Below are positions 42,326-51,600 of a stretch of 64,000 nt of DNA, piece after piece (position 1 is the stretch's first letter; each line of letters opens with the position of its first letter). The notes under the pieces are model-generated. The model saw only the letters and a program-made list of their open reading frames with translations, searched no databases and was not told the DNA's origin. The stretch lies in assembly GCF_008365385.1 (NCBI RefSeq), contig NZ_QOVF01000001.1, positions 248,001 through 312,000 on the forward strand, given 5' to 3'. A program made the translations under genes and the position numbers. The stretch comes from Halopseudomonas laoshanensis. Lineage in GTDB: Bacteria; Pseudomonadota; Gammaproteobacteria; Pseudomonadales; Pseudomonadaceae.

Positions 42326-42645
42326 GCACTGCGCTGCACCTGGCTTTGCATGCGCTGGTTCCATTGGCGGTGGCCCTGCTGTTTTTCCGGGGCCAATGGA
42401 AAAAAGCCTGGTTGATCATGCTCCTGACCATGCTGGTTGATCTCGACCACCTGGTCGCTGATCCTATTTTCGACCCGGGTCGCTGCTCAATCGGCTTTCA
42501 TTTTCTGCACAGCTATTCCGCCATCGGCGCTTATCTGTTGATGACGCTCTGGCAGCCGCTTAGATTGGTGGGCCTGGGACTGCTGATTCATATGCTGGTG
42601 GATGCCAGCGACTGCTGGCGAATGGCGGGGTTTCCACTTTTGTAG
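42319..42645 (+). CDS. DUF6122-family membrane protein
   Basis: A 108-aa inner-membrane protein with three to four hydrophobic segments. The sequence HLVADPIFDPGRCSIGFHFLHSY in the middle and GLGLLIHMLVDASDC near the end are the family hallmarks; the conserved His and Asp residues resemble a membrane-embedded metal site, as in YdjM-like hydrolases, but the role is unknown. Start ATG 42319 overlaps the DsbA-family gene by 7 nt, so translation is coupled. A strong terminator follows 7 nt after the stop. Confidence 0.8.
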   Translation: MLSTALHLALHALVPLAVALLFFRGQWKKAWLIMLLTMLVDLDHLVADPIFDPGRCSIGFHFLHSYSAIGAYLLMTLWQPLRLVGLGLLIHMLVDASDCWRMAGFPLL

Positions 42646-42651
42646 GCAATA

Positions 42652-42680
42652 AAAAAGGCCGGGTAATTCCCGGCCTTTTT
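42652..42680. terminator. Bidirectional rho-independent terminator
   Basis: A 12-bp stem AAAAAGGCCGGG / CCCGGCCTTTTT with a 5-nt loop gives a T-tract in both orientations. It separates the trhO-dsbA-DUF6122 operon from the convergent UPF0149 gene. Confidence 0.9.
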
Positions 42681-42727
42681 ATCTGCGCTGAACGAGCGCG
42701 GTGACTGTCGAGTCAATGGCACCCGAT

Positions 42728-43315
42728 TCAGTGGCGTGAGAGCAGAGCCGGCTTGGGCTTGTCTTCAGGGGCGTGGAACAAGAGGAAGAGTTGGGTGAGG
42801 ATTTCGGGGATGTGCTGCATCATGTCCTCGACCATATCCTCATCCTGAGCGATTTCTGCAAACTCGGGCTGATCATCGAACAGTCCAGAGCCGACCATGA
42901 TCGGCAACAACAGCTCGCTGACGGTCTCTTCGTCCTGGCTGAACCAGTCCTCTTCACGCAGGAATACACCTTCCAAAAAACCAACGCACCAGCTGCGCAG
43001 GTCGGACAGGTCCGGCTCGTCGCCGAGCGTCAGATCGCACGGTGGCTCAAGCTCTTCATCACTGGACAGGTCGCGGGCGATTTCCGCCTTGAGTTCGCGC
43101 AGTGAGCCTTCGATGTCGGCTTTCTGAGCTTCATCCTGGTAGTTGGGTTCTTCAGCAAAAAGCTCCGCGATCCATTCTTCTTCAGGTACTTCAACGGGGC
43201 TGATGCACAGCGCGGTGAGATAACCATGGCCGGCAAGATAATCAAGCGCTTCATCGTGCAGGTCATCGGCATCGAGAAACTGCTGCAAGCGCTCGAGTTG
43301 GTCGGCAAAGGACAT
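42728..43315 (-). CDS. UPF0149 family protein (YgfB/YecA type)
   Basis: A 195-aa acidic cytoplasmic protein of the UPF0149 family. From ATG 43315 (GAGGTG upstream) it begins MSFADQLERLQQFLDADDL. Typical segments are the helical DEALDYLAGHGYLTALCISP, the central LRSWCVGFLEGVFL and the LLPIMVGSGLFDD segment. No C-terminal SEC-C zinc motif is present, so it resembles YgfB-like members rather than full YecA. The function is unclear in this lineage. A longer in-frame start (to 43411) lacks a ribosome site. Confidence 0.85.
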   Translation of the reverse strand: MSFADQLERLQQFLDADDLHDEALDYLAGHGYLTALCISPVEVPEEEWIAELFAEEPNYQDEAQKADIEGSLRELKAEIARDLSSDEELEPPCDLTLGDEPDLSDLRSWCVGFLEGVFLREEDWFSQDEETVSELLLPIMVGSGLFDDQPEFAEIAQDEDMVEDMMQHIPEILTQLFLLFHAPEDKPKPALLSRH

Positions 43316-43421
43316 GGGACACCTCATAATCAGAATTGTTAACCATTGTACGCGCGCACCGGTTTTTTTGCCAAAAGCGCGGTGTATTTGTGCGCAGAAA
43401 CACGGATGCAATCCCGAGGGC

Positions 43422-43430
43422 TGTTATAAT
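43422..43430 (+). promoter_or_regulatory. Extended -10 promoter of recQ
   Basis: TGTTATAAT is a perfect TATAAT hexamer (43425-43430) with the extended TGn element. No good -35 lies 16-18 bp upstream, as expected for an extended -10 promoter. The recQ ATG is 45 nt downstream. Confidence 0.5.
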
Positions 43431-43474
43431 TTGCCGCCTGTAAAAGGCCAGTCCACTTCGATCAAGGGAGACTC

Positions 43475-45604
43475 ATGCGCGAGCAAGCTCTGGAACGGCT
43501 CAAGGAAATCTTCGGCTACGCCGAGTTCCGTGGTCAGCAGGCAGACATTATCGACGAGGTGGCGCAAGGCCGCGACGCGTTGGTACTGATGCCCACTGGC
43601 GGCGGTAAATCATTGTGCTACCAGATCCCTGGGTTGCTGCGTGATGGCCTGACGGTGGTGGTCTCGCCGCTCATCGCGCTGATGGACGATCAAGTCGCTA
43701 CGCTTAACGAGCTCGGCCTCAAGGCCGCGGCGCTGAACTCCACCTTGACTGATCAGGCGCAACGCGAGATCGCCGAGCAGATGCGCGCCGGCGATCTGGA
43801 TTTTCTCTATCTGGCTCCGGAGCGCCTGCTTAAACCGCGCACGCTGCATTTTCTGCAGAGTTTGAAAATCAGTTTGTTCGCGATTGACGAGGCTCACTGC
43901 GTATCCCAATGGGGGCATGATTTCCGTCCGGAATATCTTCAGCTAGGCCAGCTCGCGGAGCTGTTCCCCGATGTGCCGCGCATGGCCTTGACGGCTACCG
44001 CCGATGAGCGCACCCAGGGCGACATCACCCAGCGCTTGAAACTGGAAGCCGCGCGCTGCTTCATCTCCGGCTTTGATCGGCCGAATATCTTTTATCGGAT
44101 TGTGCCCAAGGACAAACCGCGCCAGCAGTTGTTGAACATGCTTGCCCGGCACAAGGGCAACGCCGGAATCGTCTATTGCCTGTCGCGCAAGAAGGTCGAT
44201 GAAACCGCGGCTTGGCTGAGTGCGCAGGGCTGGCCGGCTTTGCCTTATCACGCCGGGCTGCCGTCGGAATTGCGGGCCACGCATCAGAAGCGCTTTCTCA
44301 ATGAGGAAGGCCTGATCATGGTCGCCACCATTGCCTTCGGCATGGGCATCGATAAGTCCAACGTGCGCTTTGTCGCGCATATGGATTTGCCGAAAAGCGT
44401 TGAGGCCTATTATCAGGAGACCGGGCGTGCAGGGCGCGATGGGTTGCCAGCCGATGCCTGGATGGCCTACGGGCTGCAGGACGTGCTGATGCTGAATCAG
44501 ATCATGGCCAACTCCGAGGGCGACGAACGACACAAGCGCATTGAACGGCACAAGCTGGATGCGATGCTCGGGCTCTGTGAAATCACCACCTGCCGCCGGC
44601 AGATGCTGCTCGATTACTTTGGCGAAACCATGCCCGAGCCGTGCGGCCATTGTGACAACTGCGTGGAACCCGCAGCCACTTGGGACGGCAGCGAGGCGGC
44701 CAAGATGGCTTTATCTTCTGCCTACCGCAGCGGCCAGCGATATGGCGTAGGGCATCTGATTGATATTCTGCTCGGCCGCGATAATGAAAAGATTCGCAGT
44801 GCTGGCCACCAGCATCTGTCCACCTATGGTATCGGCAAGCAGCTGTCAGAACAGGAGTGGCGCTCGGTATTTCGCCAGTTGATCGCCCGTGGTCTGGCTG
44901 AGATTGACCTGGATGGCTATGGCAGCCTGCGCCTTTCGGACAGCTGTCGGCCGCTATTGCGCGGGGAAGAAACCCTGGCGCTGCGCAAGGATGTCAGCCG
45001 CTCGGCGGCGCTACCCTCGCGCTCGGAAAAGGCCGTGGTGGCCGAAGCCGACAAGCCGCTGTGGGAAGCCTTGCGGGCGTTGCGCAAGCAATTGGCCGAA
45101 TCGCATGGGGTGCCGCCCTATGTCATTTTCCCAGACTCCACGCTGGTCGACATGCTGCGTCAGCGCCCGGCCAACTTGCAGGATATGGGGCTGGTCAGTG
45201 GTATTGGCGCGCACAAGCTGGAGCGCTACGGTGCTGATTTCTTGCAGGTCATGCTCGGGGACGCGGGGGCGGTACAGGACGCGCCACTGGATATTGCCCA
45301 GGAGGCCCAGGCGTTGGCGATGGCCGGAATGGGCGCCGAACAGATTGCCCGGCAGCTGGATATGCCCGTCAAACAGGTTTACATGCAGCTGGCCCAGGCC
45401 GTGGGGCTGGGTAAGTTACCGTTGAACCGGGCGATTGACTTGCCACCCGGCCAGCTCGAGCGTATTCAGGATGCCTTCCTGAATCTGGCGGAGGAAGATT
45501 TGCCAGGGGTGCGCACGTTGGCCAAGGAGCTGGATGAACCGGTGGAGGAGGGCGTACTGCATTGCATACGTGCTGCCCTGATCCACGAGATTTCCGGGGC
45601 CTGA
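43475..45604 (+). CDS. recQ: ATP-dependent DNA helicase RecQ
   Basis: 3'-5' DNA helicase in recombination and fork repair. The 709-aa protein contains the helicase core with Walker A MPTGGGKS, the DEAH box in [20 protein letters not shown] (about 136-155), motif III ALTATAD, motif [11 protein letters not shown], the zinc-binding domain (CEITTCRRQ, then CGHCDNC), a winged-helix RQC domain and an HRDC domain (about 525-600). A C-terminal segment of about 90 residues holds a helix-turn-helix-like repeat ([21 protein letters not shown]), making it longer than E. coli RecQ but normal for pseudomonads. Start ATG 43475 has AAGGGAG upstream. Confidence 0.96.
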   Translation: MREQALERLKEIFGYAEFRGQQADIIDEVAQGRDALVLMPTGGGKSLCYQIPGLLRDGLTVVVSPLIALMDDQVATLNELGLKAAALNSTLTDQAQREIAEQMRAGDLDFLYLAPERLLKPRTLHFLQSLKISLFAIDEAHCVSQWGHDFRPEYLQLGQLAELFPDVPRMALTATADERTQGDITQRLKLEAARCFISGFDRPNIFYRIVPKDKPRQQLLNMLARHKGNAGIVYCLSRKKVDETAAWLSAQGWPALPYHAGLPSELRATHQKRFLNEEGLIMVATIAFGMGIDKSNVRFVAHMDLPKSVEAYYQETGRAGRDGLPADAWMAYGLQDVLMLNQIMANSEGDERHKRIERHKLDAMLGLCEITTCRRQMLLDYFGETMPEPCGHCDNCVEPAATWDGSEAAKMALSSAYRSGQRYGVGHLIDILLGRDNEKIRSAGHQHLSTYGIGKQLSEQEWRSVFRQLIARGLAEIDLDGYGSLRLSDSCRPLLRGEETLALRKDVSRSAALPSRSEKAVVAEADKPLWEALRALRKQLAESHGVPPYVIFPDSTLVDMLRQRPANLQDMGLVSGIGAHKLERYGADFLQVMLGDAGAVQDAPLDIAQEAQALAMAGMGAEQIARQLDMPVKQVYMQLAQAVGLGKLPLNRAIDLPPGQLERIQDAFLNLAEEDLPGVRTLAKELDEPVEEGVLHCIRAALIHEISGA

Positions 45605-45620
45605 TTAAACATAGGAAGCC

Positions 45621-45644
45621 GGGCAAGCCTTAGAAGGTTTGCCC
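45621..45644. terminator. Weak hairpin between recQ and the patatin gene
   Basis: GGGCAAGCCTT (45621-45631) pairs with AAGGTTTGCCC (45634-45644) with one G-T pair. It overlaps the patatin-gene stop codon and has no T-tract, so terminator function is only possible. Confidence 0.3.
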
Positions 45645-47810
45645 TAGCTTCATATATAGCGCGCGCTCGCCTTCCTCGTTGGCGCCGAGGCCGAAGAACA
45701 ACGGGCCGAGGAAGGTGTCCAGGCCGAGCAACAGGCTGCCGGCGGTAATATAGCCAGTGTCGAAGCCGCTTTCTTCCTTGTTATAGACCCGCCCGTACTC
45801 GAAGCTGGCGCCCAGATAGACCGGAATGCCAACCGGCACATAGTTGCCTGGGTTCAGCCGACGGTAATACACCACCCTTCCCAGATTGTAGTTCTGCCCT
45901 GCCAGCCCGTTCTGACGAAAACCGGAGAACTGACCGGGGCCGCCCAGCAGAAAGCTGCTCTGCGCGACACCTACATCGCCATCGGTGCGACCAAGGAAAG
46001 CGCCTAACTGGAAGCTGTTGGCGCCCCTGGAAAAGGCCTTGTTCGCGCGCAATTCGACTTGCTCGTAGCGCTCATCCGCGCCGAGATCAGGCTCGGACTG
46101 ACGCCAGACGGCCCGGGCTTCGTCCCCGGAGCGCGGGAAGTTCACATTATCCAGCGTGTCGCGGTCGACTTGCAGGGTATAGAAGGCCTCTTCGAAGCTG
46201 AACGACGGCAACTCGGGGTCGCCCACGCGCACCCGGGATTCACCCTTGTAGCGTGACAAGCCGAAGCGTACTTCGCCATTATTGGCGATCTGTCGACCCA
46301 GGTTGAAACCGGTGCCGTAGCGGGTCTGGCGGTAGTCGACGATGGGATCGTTATCGATAATGACTTCCACGTTCCGGGATTCGGCATCGATAAAGGGCGC
46401 GACGAAGTAGCGCGAGCCGAAATCCAGCGGTTGGTAGAATTCGCTGTAAAACACCTGATTCTCGCCTAGCTGCAGCCGCGTCAGCCATTCTGCGCCCAGC
46501 GGGTTGACGCCATTGACGCGGAAACTGGCGCCGATGTTGAACTGACTGCCGCCCTTGAAATCATCCACCAGGTTCAAACCCAGGCGCAGATAGTCGGTAC
46601 CGGTTTCGCGGCCACTGGTGCGTACCAGCAGGGTATTGGATTCGTCACCATGGACAATCTCGTAGCTTACCCGGCTGAAATAATCGGTACCGTAAATAGT
46701 GCCCATATCCTCTTCCAGGCGCTCCAGATTGAGCGGCTCACCCAAGGGCTGGCGTAGCATGCTACGCACTACCTTGTCGGATACCTTGCCACTGTTCTCC
46801 ACCTCTATGGCGTCAATCACGGGCTGCCGCAGCGGGCGAGTGCGGGCCAAATTGCCGCCCGGCTCAGTACGCAGGTATCGTTCAGAGAACGTCCTGGCCT
46901 GCGGCGAAGCGCTGAGGCTGGCGGCACCGGCGCGGACGGCCATGGCGGTCTGGTCAAAGCTGCTGAAACCCATGGCGCCCAGTTCCGGTTGCAGTAGCAG
47001 ATCATTCGGGCCCAGGGTATCGAGCTGTTCCTGAGTGTTGGTGCGGGTCAGCAGGCTGGTGGTCTGGTCCATGATGTCGATAATCGAGGTCAATTGTTCC
47101 GCCGACTTCAATGGTGTGCCACTGTCCACCACAATCACGCGATCCACGCCCATGCTGCGGGCGATATCCACCGGCACGTTCTTCACCAGGACGCCGTCGA
47201 CCAGCATGCGGCCGTCGACGTTAACCGGGGCAAAAAAGCCGGGCAGGGCGATACTGGCCCGGATGGCCAGAGGCAGATGGCCGTGGTCGAAAACCACCGC
47301 TTCGCCGGTAGCAATATCGGTTGCCACTGCGCGGAACGGAATCGGCAAATGGTCAAAATTGTCTATATCGTTGGTGTGCACCAGCAGCGCTTCCAATGCC
47401 AGGCCCAGATTCTGGCCCTGCAGCAGGCCAAGCGGCAGATTCAACCGGCCGCGGTCGAAACTCAGGCGCTGTTTAACCAGAAAGTCGCGATCGTCCTGCT
47501 TGCGGCGAAAGGGAATATCTTCGCGCAGCGGGGTATCACTCAGAATGGTCTGCCAATCCAGTTCCAGTGCAATCTTTTCGATCTCATCAGCATTGTAGCC
47601 CGCCGCGTAAAGGCCACCGATGACTGCACCCATGCTGGTACCGGCAATTGCGTGAATGGGGATGTTCATTTCTTCCAGTTGCTTGAGCACACCGATGTGC
47701 GCCAGGCCCCGGGCGCCACCGCCGGACAGCACCAGGCCGGTGCGCAGTTCTTCAGCGCTGGCATAGGGTATGAGACTGACAAGCAGCAACAGCAGAAAGC
47801 GTTTGAACAT
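45630..47810 (-). CDS. Patatin-like phospholipase with C-terminal outer-membrane barrel (PlpD type)
   Basis: A 726-aa type Vd autotransporter-like lipase. A signal peptide (1-19) precedes the patatin domain (about 24-310) with oxyanion GGGARG, the nucleophile elbow GTSMG (around residue 60) and the catalytic Asp of VDGVLVKNVPVD; the Ser-Asp dyad is intact. A POTRA-like domain follows (about 330-410), then a 16-strand-type barrel with alternating hydrophobic strands and a C-terminal Phe (ALYMKLGQTF), the signal for Bam insertion. In P. aeruginosa PlpD is a phospholipase A1; whether this one is released or stays surface-bound is unknown. It converges on recQ. Confidence 0.9.
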   Translation of the reverse strand: MFKRFLLLLLVSLIPYASAEELRTGLVLSGGGARGLAHIGVLKQLEEMNIPIHAIAGTSMGAVIGGLYAAGYNADEIEKIALELDWQTILSDTPLREDIPFRRKQDDRDFLVKQRLSFDRGRLNLPLGLLQGQNLGLALEALLVHTNDIDNFDHLPIPFRAVATDIATGEAVVFDHGHLPLAIRASIALPGFFAPVNVDGRMLVDGVLVKNVPVDIARSMGVDRVIVVDSGTPLKSAEQLTSIIDIMDQTTSLLTRTNTQEQLDTLGPNDLLLQPELGAMGFSSFDQTAMAVRAGAASLSASPQARTFSERYLRTEPGGNLARTRPLRQPVIDAIEVENSGKVSDKVVRSMLRQPLGEPLNLERLEEDMGTIYGTDYFSRVSYEIVHGDESNTLLVRTSGRETGTDYLRLGLNLVDDFKGGSQFNIGASFRVNGVNPLGAEWLTRLQLGENQVFYSEFYQPLDFGSRYFVAPFIDAESRNVEVIIDNDPIVDYRQTRYGTGFNLGRQIANNGEVRFGLSRYKGESRVRVGDPELPSFSFEEAFYTLQVDRDTLDNVNFPRSGDEARAVWRQSEPDLGADERYEQVELRANKAFSRGANSFQLGAFLGRTDGDVGVAQSSFLLGGPGQFSGFRQNGLAGQNYNLGRVVYYRRLNPGNYVPVGIPVYLGASFEYGRVYNKEESGFDTGYITAGSLLLGLDTFLGPLFFGLGANEEGERALYMKLGQTF

Positions 47811-47997
47811 GGTGTTGGCTCGGGTACGCGATGATCATGGAAGTCAGGCGGATATTGTATACGACGCAGCACATAAATAATGAGCCTGGTGTGGACTTTG
47901 ATACGCGCTTTGGCTGTCACGTGATGGTCATGAGAGTGTCATCTAGCCGTCAAGCCGCAGACCTAAGGTGGAATCTATACTCCAGGGAGATGCGACC

Positions 47998-48810
47998 ATG
48001 ACCAGTGCTGAAGCTCATTCACCGGGTAGCAAGCAGCGGGTACGTACACTGTGGATTTCCGACGTTCACTTGGGCACACGCGGTTGTCAGGCTGACAAGC
48101 TTACCGCCTTCCTCAAGGAGTATGAGTGCGATCACCTGTATCTGGTCGGGGATATCATCGACGGCTGGCGCTTGCGCAAGAGCATGTATTGGCCCCAGGC
48201 ACATACCAACGTGGTGCGTCGGGTCCTGACGATGAGCAAGCGCGGCACCCGCGTGACCTATGTCACCGGCAATCACGATGAGTTTCTGCGCCGTTACGCC
48301 AGCCTTGAGTTAGGTAATATTCACCTGGTGGACGAAGCCGAGCACCAGACCCTCGACGGCCGTCGGCTGCTGGTTATTCACGGTGACCAGTTCGATGTGA
48401 TTACCCGTTGTCACCGCTGGCTAGCGTTTCTGGGTGACCATGCCTACGAGTTCAGTCTGACGCTCAACCGCTGGCTCAATCATTGGCGCGCGCGCTATGG
48501 TTACGGTTATTGGTCACTGTCGTCCTACCTCAAGCACAAGGTAAAAAAGGCGGTCAACTTCATCAGTGATTTTGAAGATGCGGTGGCCCATGAGTGCGTC
48601 AAACGGGACTATCAAGGCGTTGTGTGTGGGCATATTCATCACGCCGAAATCCGCCAGGTCAATGGCATCACCTATCACAACTGTGGTGATTGGGTGGAGT
48701 CCTGCACTGCATTGATCGAGCACCTGGACGGCTGTATCGAGCTCTACAGCTGGGTCGACCCCCTCACCAATGTGGTGCCGGCCACGCCGGTTGCAGCCGC
48801 TGCGGTCTAG
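47998..48810 (+). CDS. UDP-2,3-diacylglucosamine diphosphatase-like metallophosphoesterase
   Basis: A 270-aa cytoplasmic calcineurin-type phosphoesterase. All five motifs are intact: ISDVHLG (DxH), LVGDIIDGWR (GDxxD), VTGNHDEFLR (GNHD), VIHGDQFD (H), and VCGHIHHAEI (GHxH). The HGDQFD and long helical insert YEFSLTLNRWLNHWRARYG match the LpxH-related family; stand-alone members in pseudomonads are annotated as UDP-2,3-diacylglucosamine pyrophosphatase, but assignment to lipid A synthesis is inference because genomes often carry a separate LpxH. ATG 47998 follows GGGAGATG. Its stop shares a CTAG with cyaB. Confidence 0.85.
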   Translation: MTSAEAHSPGSKQRVRTLWISDVHLGTRGCQADKLTAFLKEYECDHLYLVGDIIDGWRLRKSMYWPQAHTNVVRRVLTMSKRGTRVTYVTGNHDEFLRRYASLELGNIHLVDEAEHQTLDGRRLLVIHGDQFDVITRCHRWLAFLGDHAYEFSLTLNRWLNHWRARYGYGYWSLSSYLKHKVKKAVNFISDFEDAVAHECVKRDYQGVVCGHIHHAEIRQVNGITYHNCGDWVESCTALIEHLDGCIELYSWVDPLTNVVPATPVAAAAV

Positions 48811-50186
48811 ATGATGACCTTGTCGCGCAGCTTGCGTGCGGCCAGCTCCAGCGACTTGATGATCTCGTCCTTGTCGTAGTTACGAATGCCGTTGGTGTCC
48901 AGATACATGGAGAATCCCGGCTTCTCATGCTCGACGAAGGTCGGGGCCGCGCCCAAGTCGCTGCGGAGTCCGGCCACCTGATAGATCTGTACCGGACGGG
49001 AAAAGCCCTTGACTGATACCTGCCCTTTGTCCCGGCACATGACCAGATCCTTGACCAGCGAAAAGGTCTCGTGGGGAATCAGGATCTCACCCGGATCAGC
49101 CAAGCTTTCCAGGCGGCTGGCCAGATTCACTTCGCGCCCGATGATGGTGTAATCCATCCGCGTATTAGCGCCAAAATTGCCAACCGTACAGTAGCCGGTG
49201 CTCAGCCCCATGCGGATTTCCAGCGGCCGGGTAATGCCTTTACTACGCCACTGTTGCCGCAAGACTTTCATATGTTTGCGCATGGCTACAGCCATTGCCA
49301 CCGCGGCTTGGGCATCCTGTTTGGCGCCCTGGCTGACGGGGTCGCCGAAGAAAATCATCACACAGTCGCCGATAAATTTGTCGATGGTGCCGCCGTACTG
49401 CAACGCGATACGCGACATCTCATCCAGATAGTTATTCAGCAGATCGGTGAGCGCCTCGGCTTCCATCTCCTCGGCCAGTTCGGTAAAGCCGCGAATATCC
49501 GAGAAAAATACCGTGAGCTTCTTGCGTTTGGTTTCCAGCTGCACACTTTGAGTACCGGAAAAAATCGATTCCCAGACCTGTGGCGACAGGTATTTAGACA
49601 AATTGGTGGCCAACCGCGCGGTTTTTTCCTGTTCGGCGCTGATGACCTTCTGTGCCTGTTCCAGGCTGCGGCCCTGGCGGTAGACAAAGGCGGCCATGAT
49701 CAGCATGAAAGTTCCGCCGCTGAGCAGGGCACTGACTGCGACCAGGGTAGAGCTGGCAAGAACGATCTGAGGGGTTATCAACGCGGCAGAGAGCATCAGG
49801 CCCAATAGCGCCAGGAGCCAGCCAGTCAGCATGAACAGGGGGCCGCCGATAATGATGCTGGCGAAGCTGATCAACAGGGTAAAGACAATACTGGCGACCG
49901 CATTGAACTGACACAGGGTAATGAACAAGCCCGTGTGCAGGCCGTCAAGCGCAAGCAAGGCCAGCCTGCTGTGCAATGGCCTTAGATTGTTCAAGCGAGC
50001 GACGGCCATGCGAACGATATGCGGATAGATCAGTGCGTAGCTGATAACGCCGAAATACAGCAGGGAGATACCGTTTTCCACGGCGAGGGAGGTAAAGGTA
50101 ATGGCTACGCACAGGTAGGCTAGAACCCGGGAATGATAGCCTTCCAAGGGTGGTTTGACCGGTTTTACGCGGTTGTTGAACTTCAT
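48807..50186 (-). CDS. cyaB: Membrane class III adenylate cyclase CyaB-like (MASE2 domain)
   Basis: Makes cAMP from ATP at the inner membrane. From ATG 50186 the protein is 459 aa. The MASE2 sensor region (about 20-195) has six or so membrane segments, starting with PPLEGYHSRVLAYLCVAITF. The cyclase homology domain (about 225-405) has the metal-binding Asp of VFFSDIRGFTELAEEM, the second Asp in DKFIGDCVMIFFGDP, and transition-state residues in TIIGREVNLASRLE. Domain order and length fit P. aeruginosa CyaB, which feeds Vfr-dependent regulation. An in-frame GTG/ATG to 50264 would add 26 residues, but no ribosome site supports it. Confidence 0.9.
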   Translation of the reverse strand: MKFNNRVKPVKPPLEGYHSRVLAYLCVAITFTSLAVENGISLLYFGVISYALIYPHIVRMAVARLNNLRPLHSRLALLALDGLHTGLFITLCQFNAVASIVFTLLISFASIIIGGPLFMLTGWLLALLGLMLSAALITPQIVLASSTLVAVSALLSGGTFMLIMAAFVYRQGRSLEQAQKVISAEQEKTARLATNLSKYLSPQVWESIFSGTQSVQLETKRKKLTVFFSDIRGFTELAEEMEAEALTDLLNNYLDEMSRIALQYGGTIDKFIGDCVMIFFGDPVSQGAKQDAQAAVAMAVAMRKHMKVLRQQWRSKGITRPLEIRMGLSTGYCTVGNFGANTRMDYTIIGREVNLASRLESLADPGEILIPHETFSLVKDLVMCRDKGQVSVKGFSRPVQIYQVAGLRSDLGAAPTFVEHEKPGFSMYLDTNGIRNYDKDEIIKSLELAARKLRDKVII

Positions 50187-50331
50187 GATCAGTCGTTCCC
50201 TGGCCTGATGGCGGGCTACAGCTGATCTGCCTTGGACAACCGGCGCTGGCAATGCCTGTCGCATTGCTGTGGATCAGCCGAGCGATTACCGGCTGATCAT
50301 AAACTGCATCAACAGTCAGGGAAACCGAAAA

Positions 50332-50351
50332 CGCGGGAGATTTATCCCGCG
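50332..50351 (-). terminator. Rho-independent terminator after the HD-domain gene
   Basis: On the reverse strand CGCGGGA / TCCCGCG forms a 7-bp stem followed by TTTT. It lies 45 nt past the stop codon of the HD-domain gene and before cyaB. A second GC-rich dyad CCCGGCC/GGCCGGG (50362-50380) lies just upstream of it. Confidence 0.55.
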
Positions 50352-50395
50352 AGCCGCGTTACCCGGCCGGGGAGGCCGGGCGGCAAGGGAAAACC

Positions 50396-50995
50396 TCAGG
50401 CTTCGCTGACGGCTTTGTAGATCGACTGCTTGGGACGGGCAAAGACCCGGCGCAGCATCGGCTCGAAGAACGACAGCGGCTCTGCTTCGTAGTCCACATC
50501 GAAGGCAGTGGCGTCGTAGAGCGCACAGAATTCAGCCGTGCGCTGGTACAAGGGATGATCCTTGAACTGGTCGCGTAGGTGACGATCCATGCCCAGGTGG
50601 TGGAAAAAATAATATCCCTGGAACACGCCGTGCTTCTCCACCATCCACAGATTCTCCGGGGAGACGAACGGCTTGAGAATGGCCGCAGCAATGTCCGGGT
50701 GGTTGAAGGAACCGAGCGTGTCGCCAATATCATGCAGCAACGCGCACACGACATACTCTTCATCCCGGCCATCGCGGTGCGCACGTGTAGCGGTTTGCAG
50801 CGAATGCTGCAGGCGGTCAATCGGGAATCCGCCGTAATCGCCGTCGAGCAGCTTGAGATGGGTAAGAATCCGGTCAGGCAAACCGTGGGAGAATTCCTTG
50901 AAATGGCCGGAGATGGCAGCCCAATCTTCAGGGGTGCCTTCCTGCATGGCTCGGAATGTGGCTTGTTGCTGACCCTCTTGTAATGGCTGGCCCAT
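50396..50995 (-). CDS. HD-domain protein resembling PhnZ/MIOX-type diiron oxygenases
   Basis: A 199-aa cytoplasmic protein with an HD fold. The metal-binding pattern is HSLQTATRAHRDGRD (His), CALLHDIGDTL (His-Asp), VEKHGVFQGYYFFHH (two His), and a late Asp in ALYDATAFD. The KHGVFQGYYFF segment and the HSLQTA / HDIGD combination look closer to mixed-valence diiron oxygenases of the PhnZ/myo-inositol oxygenase group than to typical HD phosphohydrolases, but this is judged by eye. No phosphonate or inositol genes are adjacent. Substrate unknown. A terminator follows, so it is probably monocistronic. Confidence 0.72.
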   Translation of the reverse strand: MGQPLQEGQQQATFRAMQEGTPEDWAAISGHFKEFSHGLPDRILTHLKLLDGDYGGFPIDRLQHSLQTATRAHRDGRDEEYVVCALLHDIGDTLGSFNHPDIAAAILKPFVSPENLWMVEKHGVFQGYYFFHHLGMDRHLRDQFKDHPLYQRTAEFCALYDATAFDVDYEAEPLSFFEPMLRRVFARPKQSIYKAVSEA

Positions 50996-51101
50996 GGGCT
51001 GGCTCTCCTCTTGTTCAGGTGTGTGAGGAATCTTAACCGGCTGTCAGGGCGGTGACTGTCGCATGCCTGACAATCGCCTCAGCCCTGTTGGGCGGTTACA
51101 G

Positions 51102-51437
51102 CTAGAATCGGATGCGGCCGGTCAGTGCGTCCTTGAGCATGACCCAGTCGCCCATGAAGCTATACAGTGGGTACTTGAAGGTGGCGGGCTTATTCTTTTC
51201 GAAAAAGAAATGGCCGACCCAGGCAAAGCCGTATCCGGCAACCGGAAGTGCTAACAACCACCACCAGCTCTGGGTGAACAGGACTAGGGCGAGCAGGCTG
51301 AGGACCAGCAGGCTGCCGATATAATGCAGACGTCGGCTGGTATCATTGACGTGCTCGCTCAAGTAATACGGATAGAACTCGGCAAATGAATGAAAGGTGG
51401 GTATGGGCGCCTGAGCAGAGGCATTCTGCTGGGTCAT
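51102..51437 (-). CDS. Mpo1-like (DUF962) membrane protein
   Basis: A 111-aa protein from ATG 51437 (GGGAGA upstream). It has FAEFYPYYLSEHVNDTSRRLHYIG at its start, two close hydrophobic helices (about 40-76), and the late GHFFFEKNKPATFKYPLYSF, all typical of DUF962/Mpo1-like proteins. The yeast Mpo1 relative is a dioxygenase for 2-hydroxy fatty acids, with His residues binding Fe; the conserved His residues in SEHVND, RLHYIG and VGHFFFEKN are present here. A bacterial role is not established. It is divergent from the AraC-type regulator. Confidence 0.85.
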   Translation of the reverse strand: MTQQNASAQAPIPTFHSFAEFYPYYLSEHVNDTSRRLHYIGSLLVLSLLALVLFTQSWWWLLALPVAGYGFAWVGHFFFEKNKPATFKYPLYSFMGDWVMLKDALTGRIRF

Positions 51438-51600
51438 GATGTTCTCCCGTGACTGGGTTATTATCTGAGTATAGAGTAGCCAGCAAAGGTGCACCCACCT
51501 ATGACCGGGTGTGCCAAAGCGATAGTTTTTTGCGGGAAAGTGTTATGGGGAAAGGAGATGCGGGGAGGAGTAACGTCTACCGAATGGACTCACATCCCTT

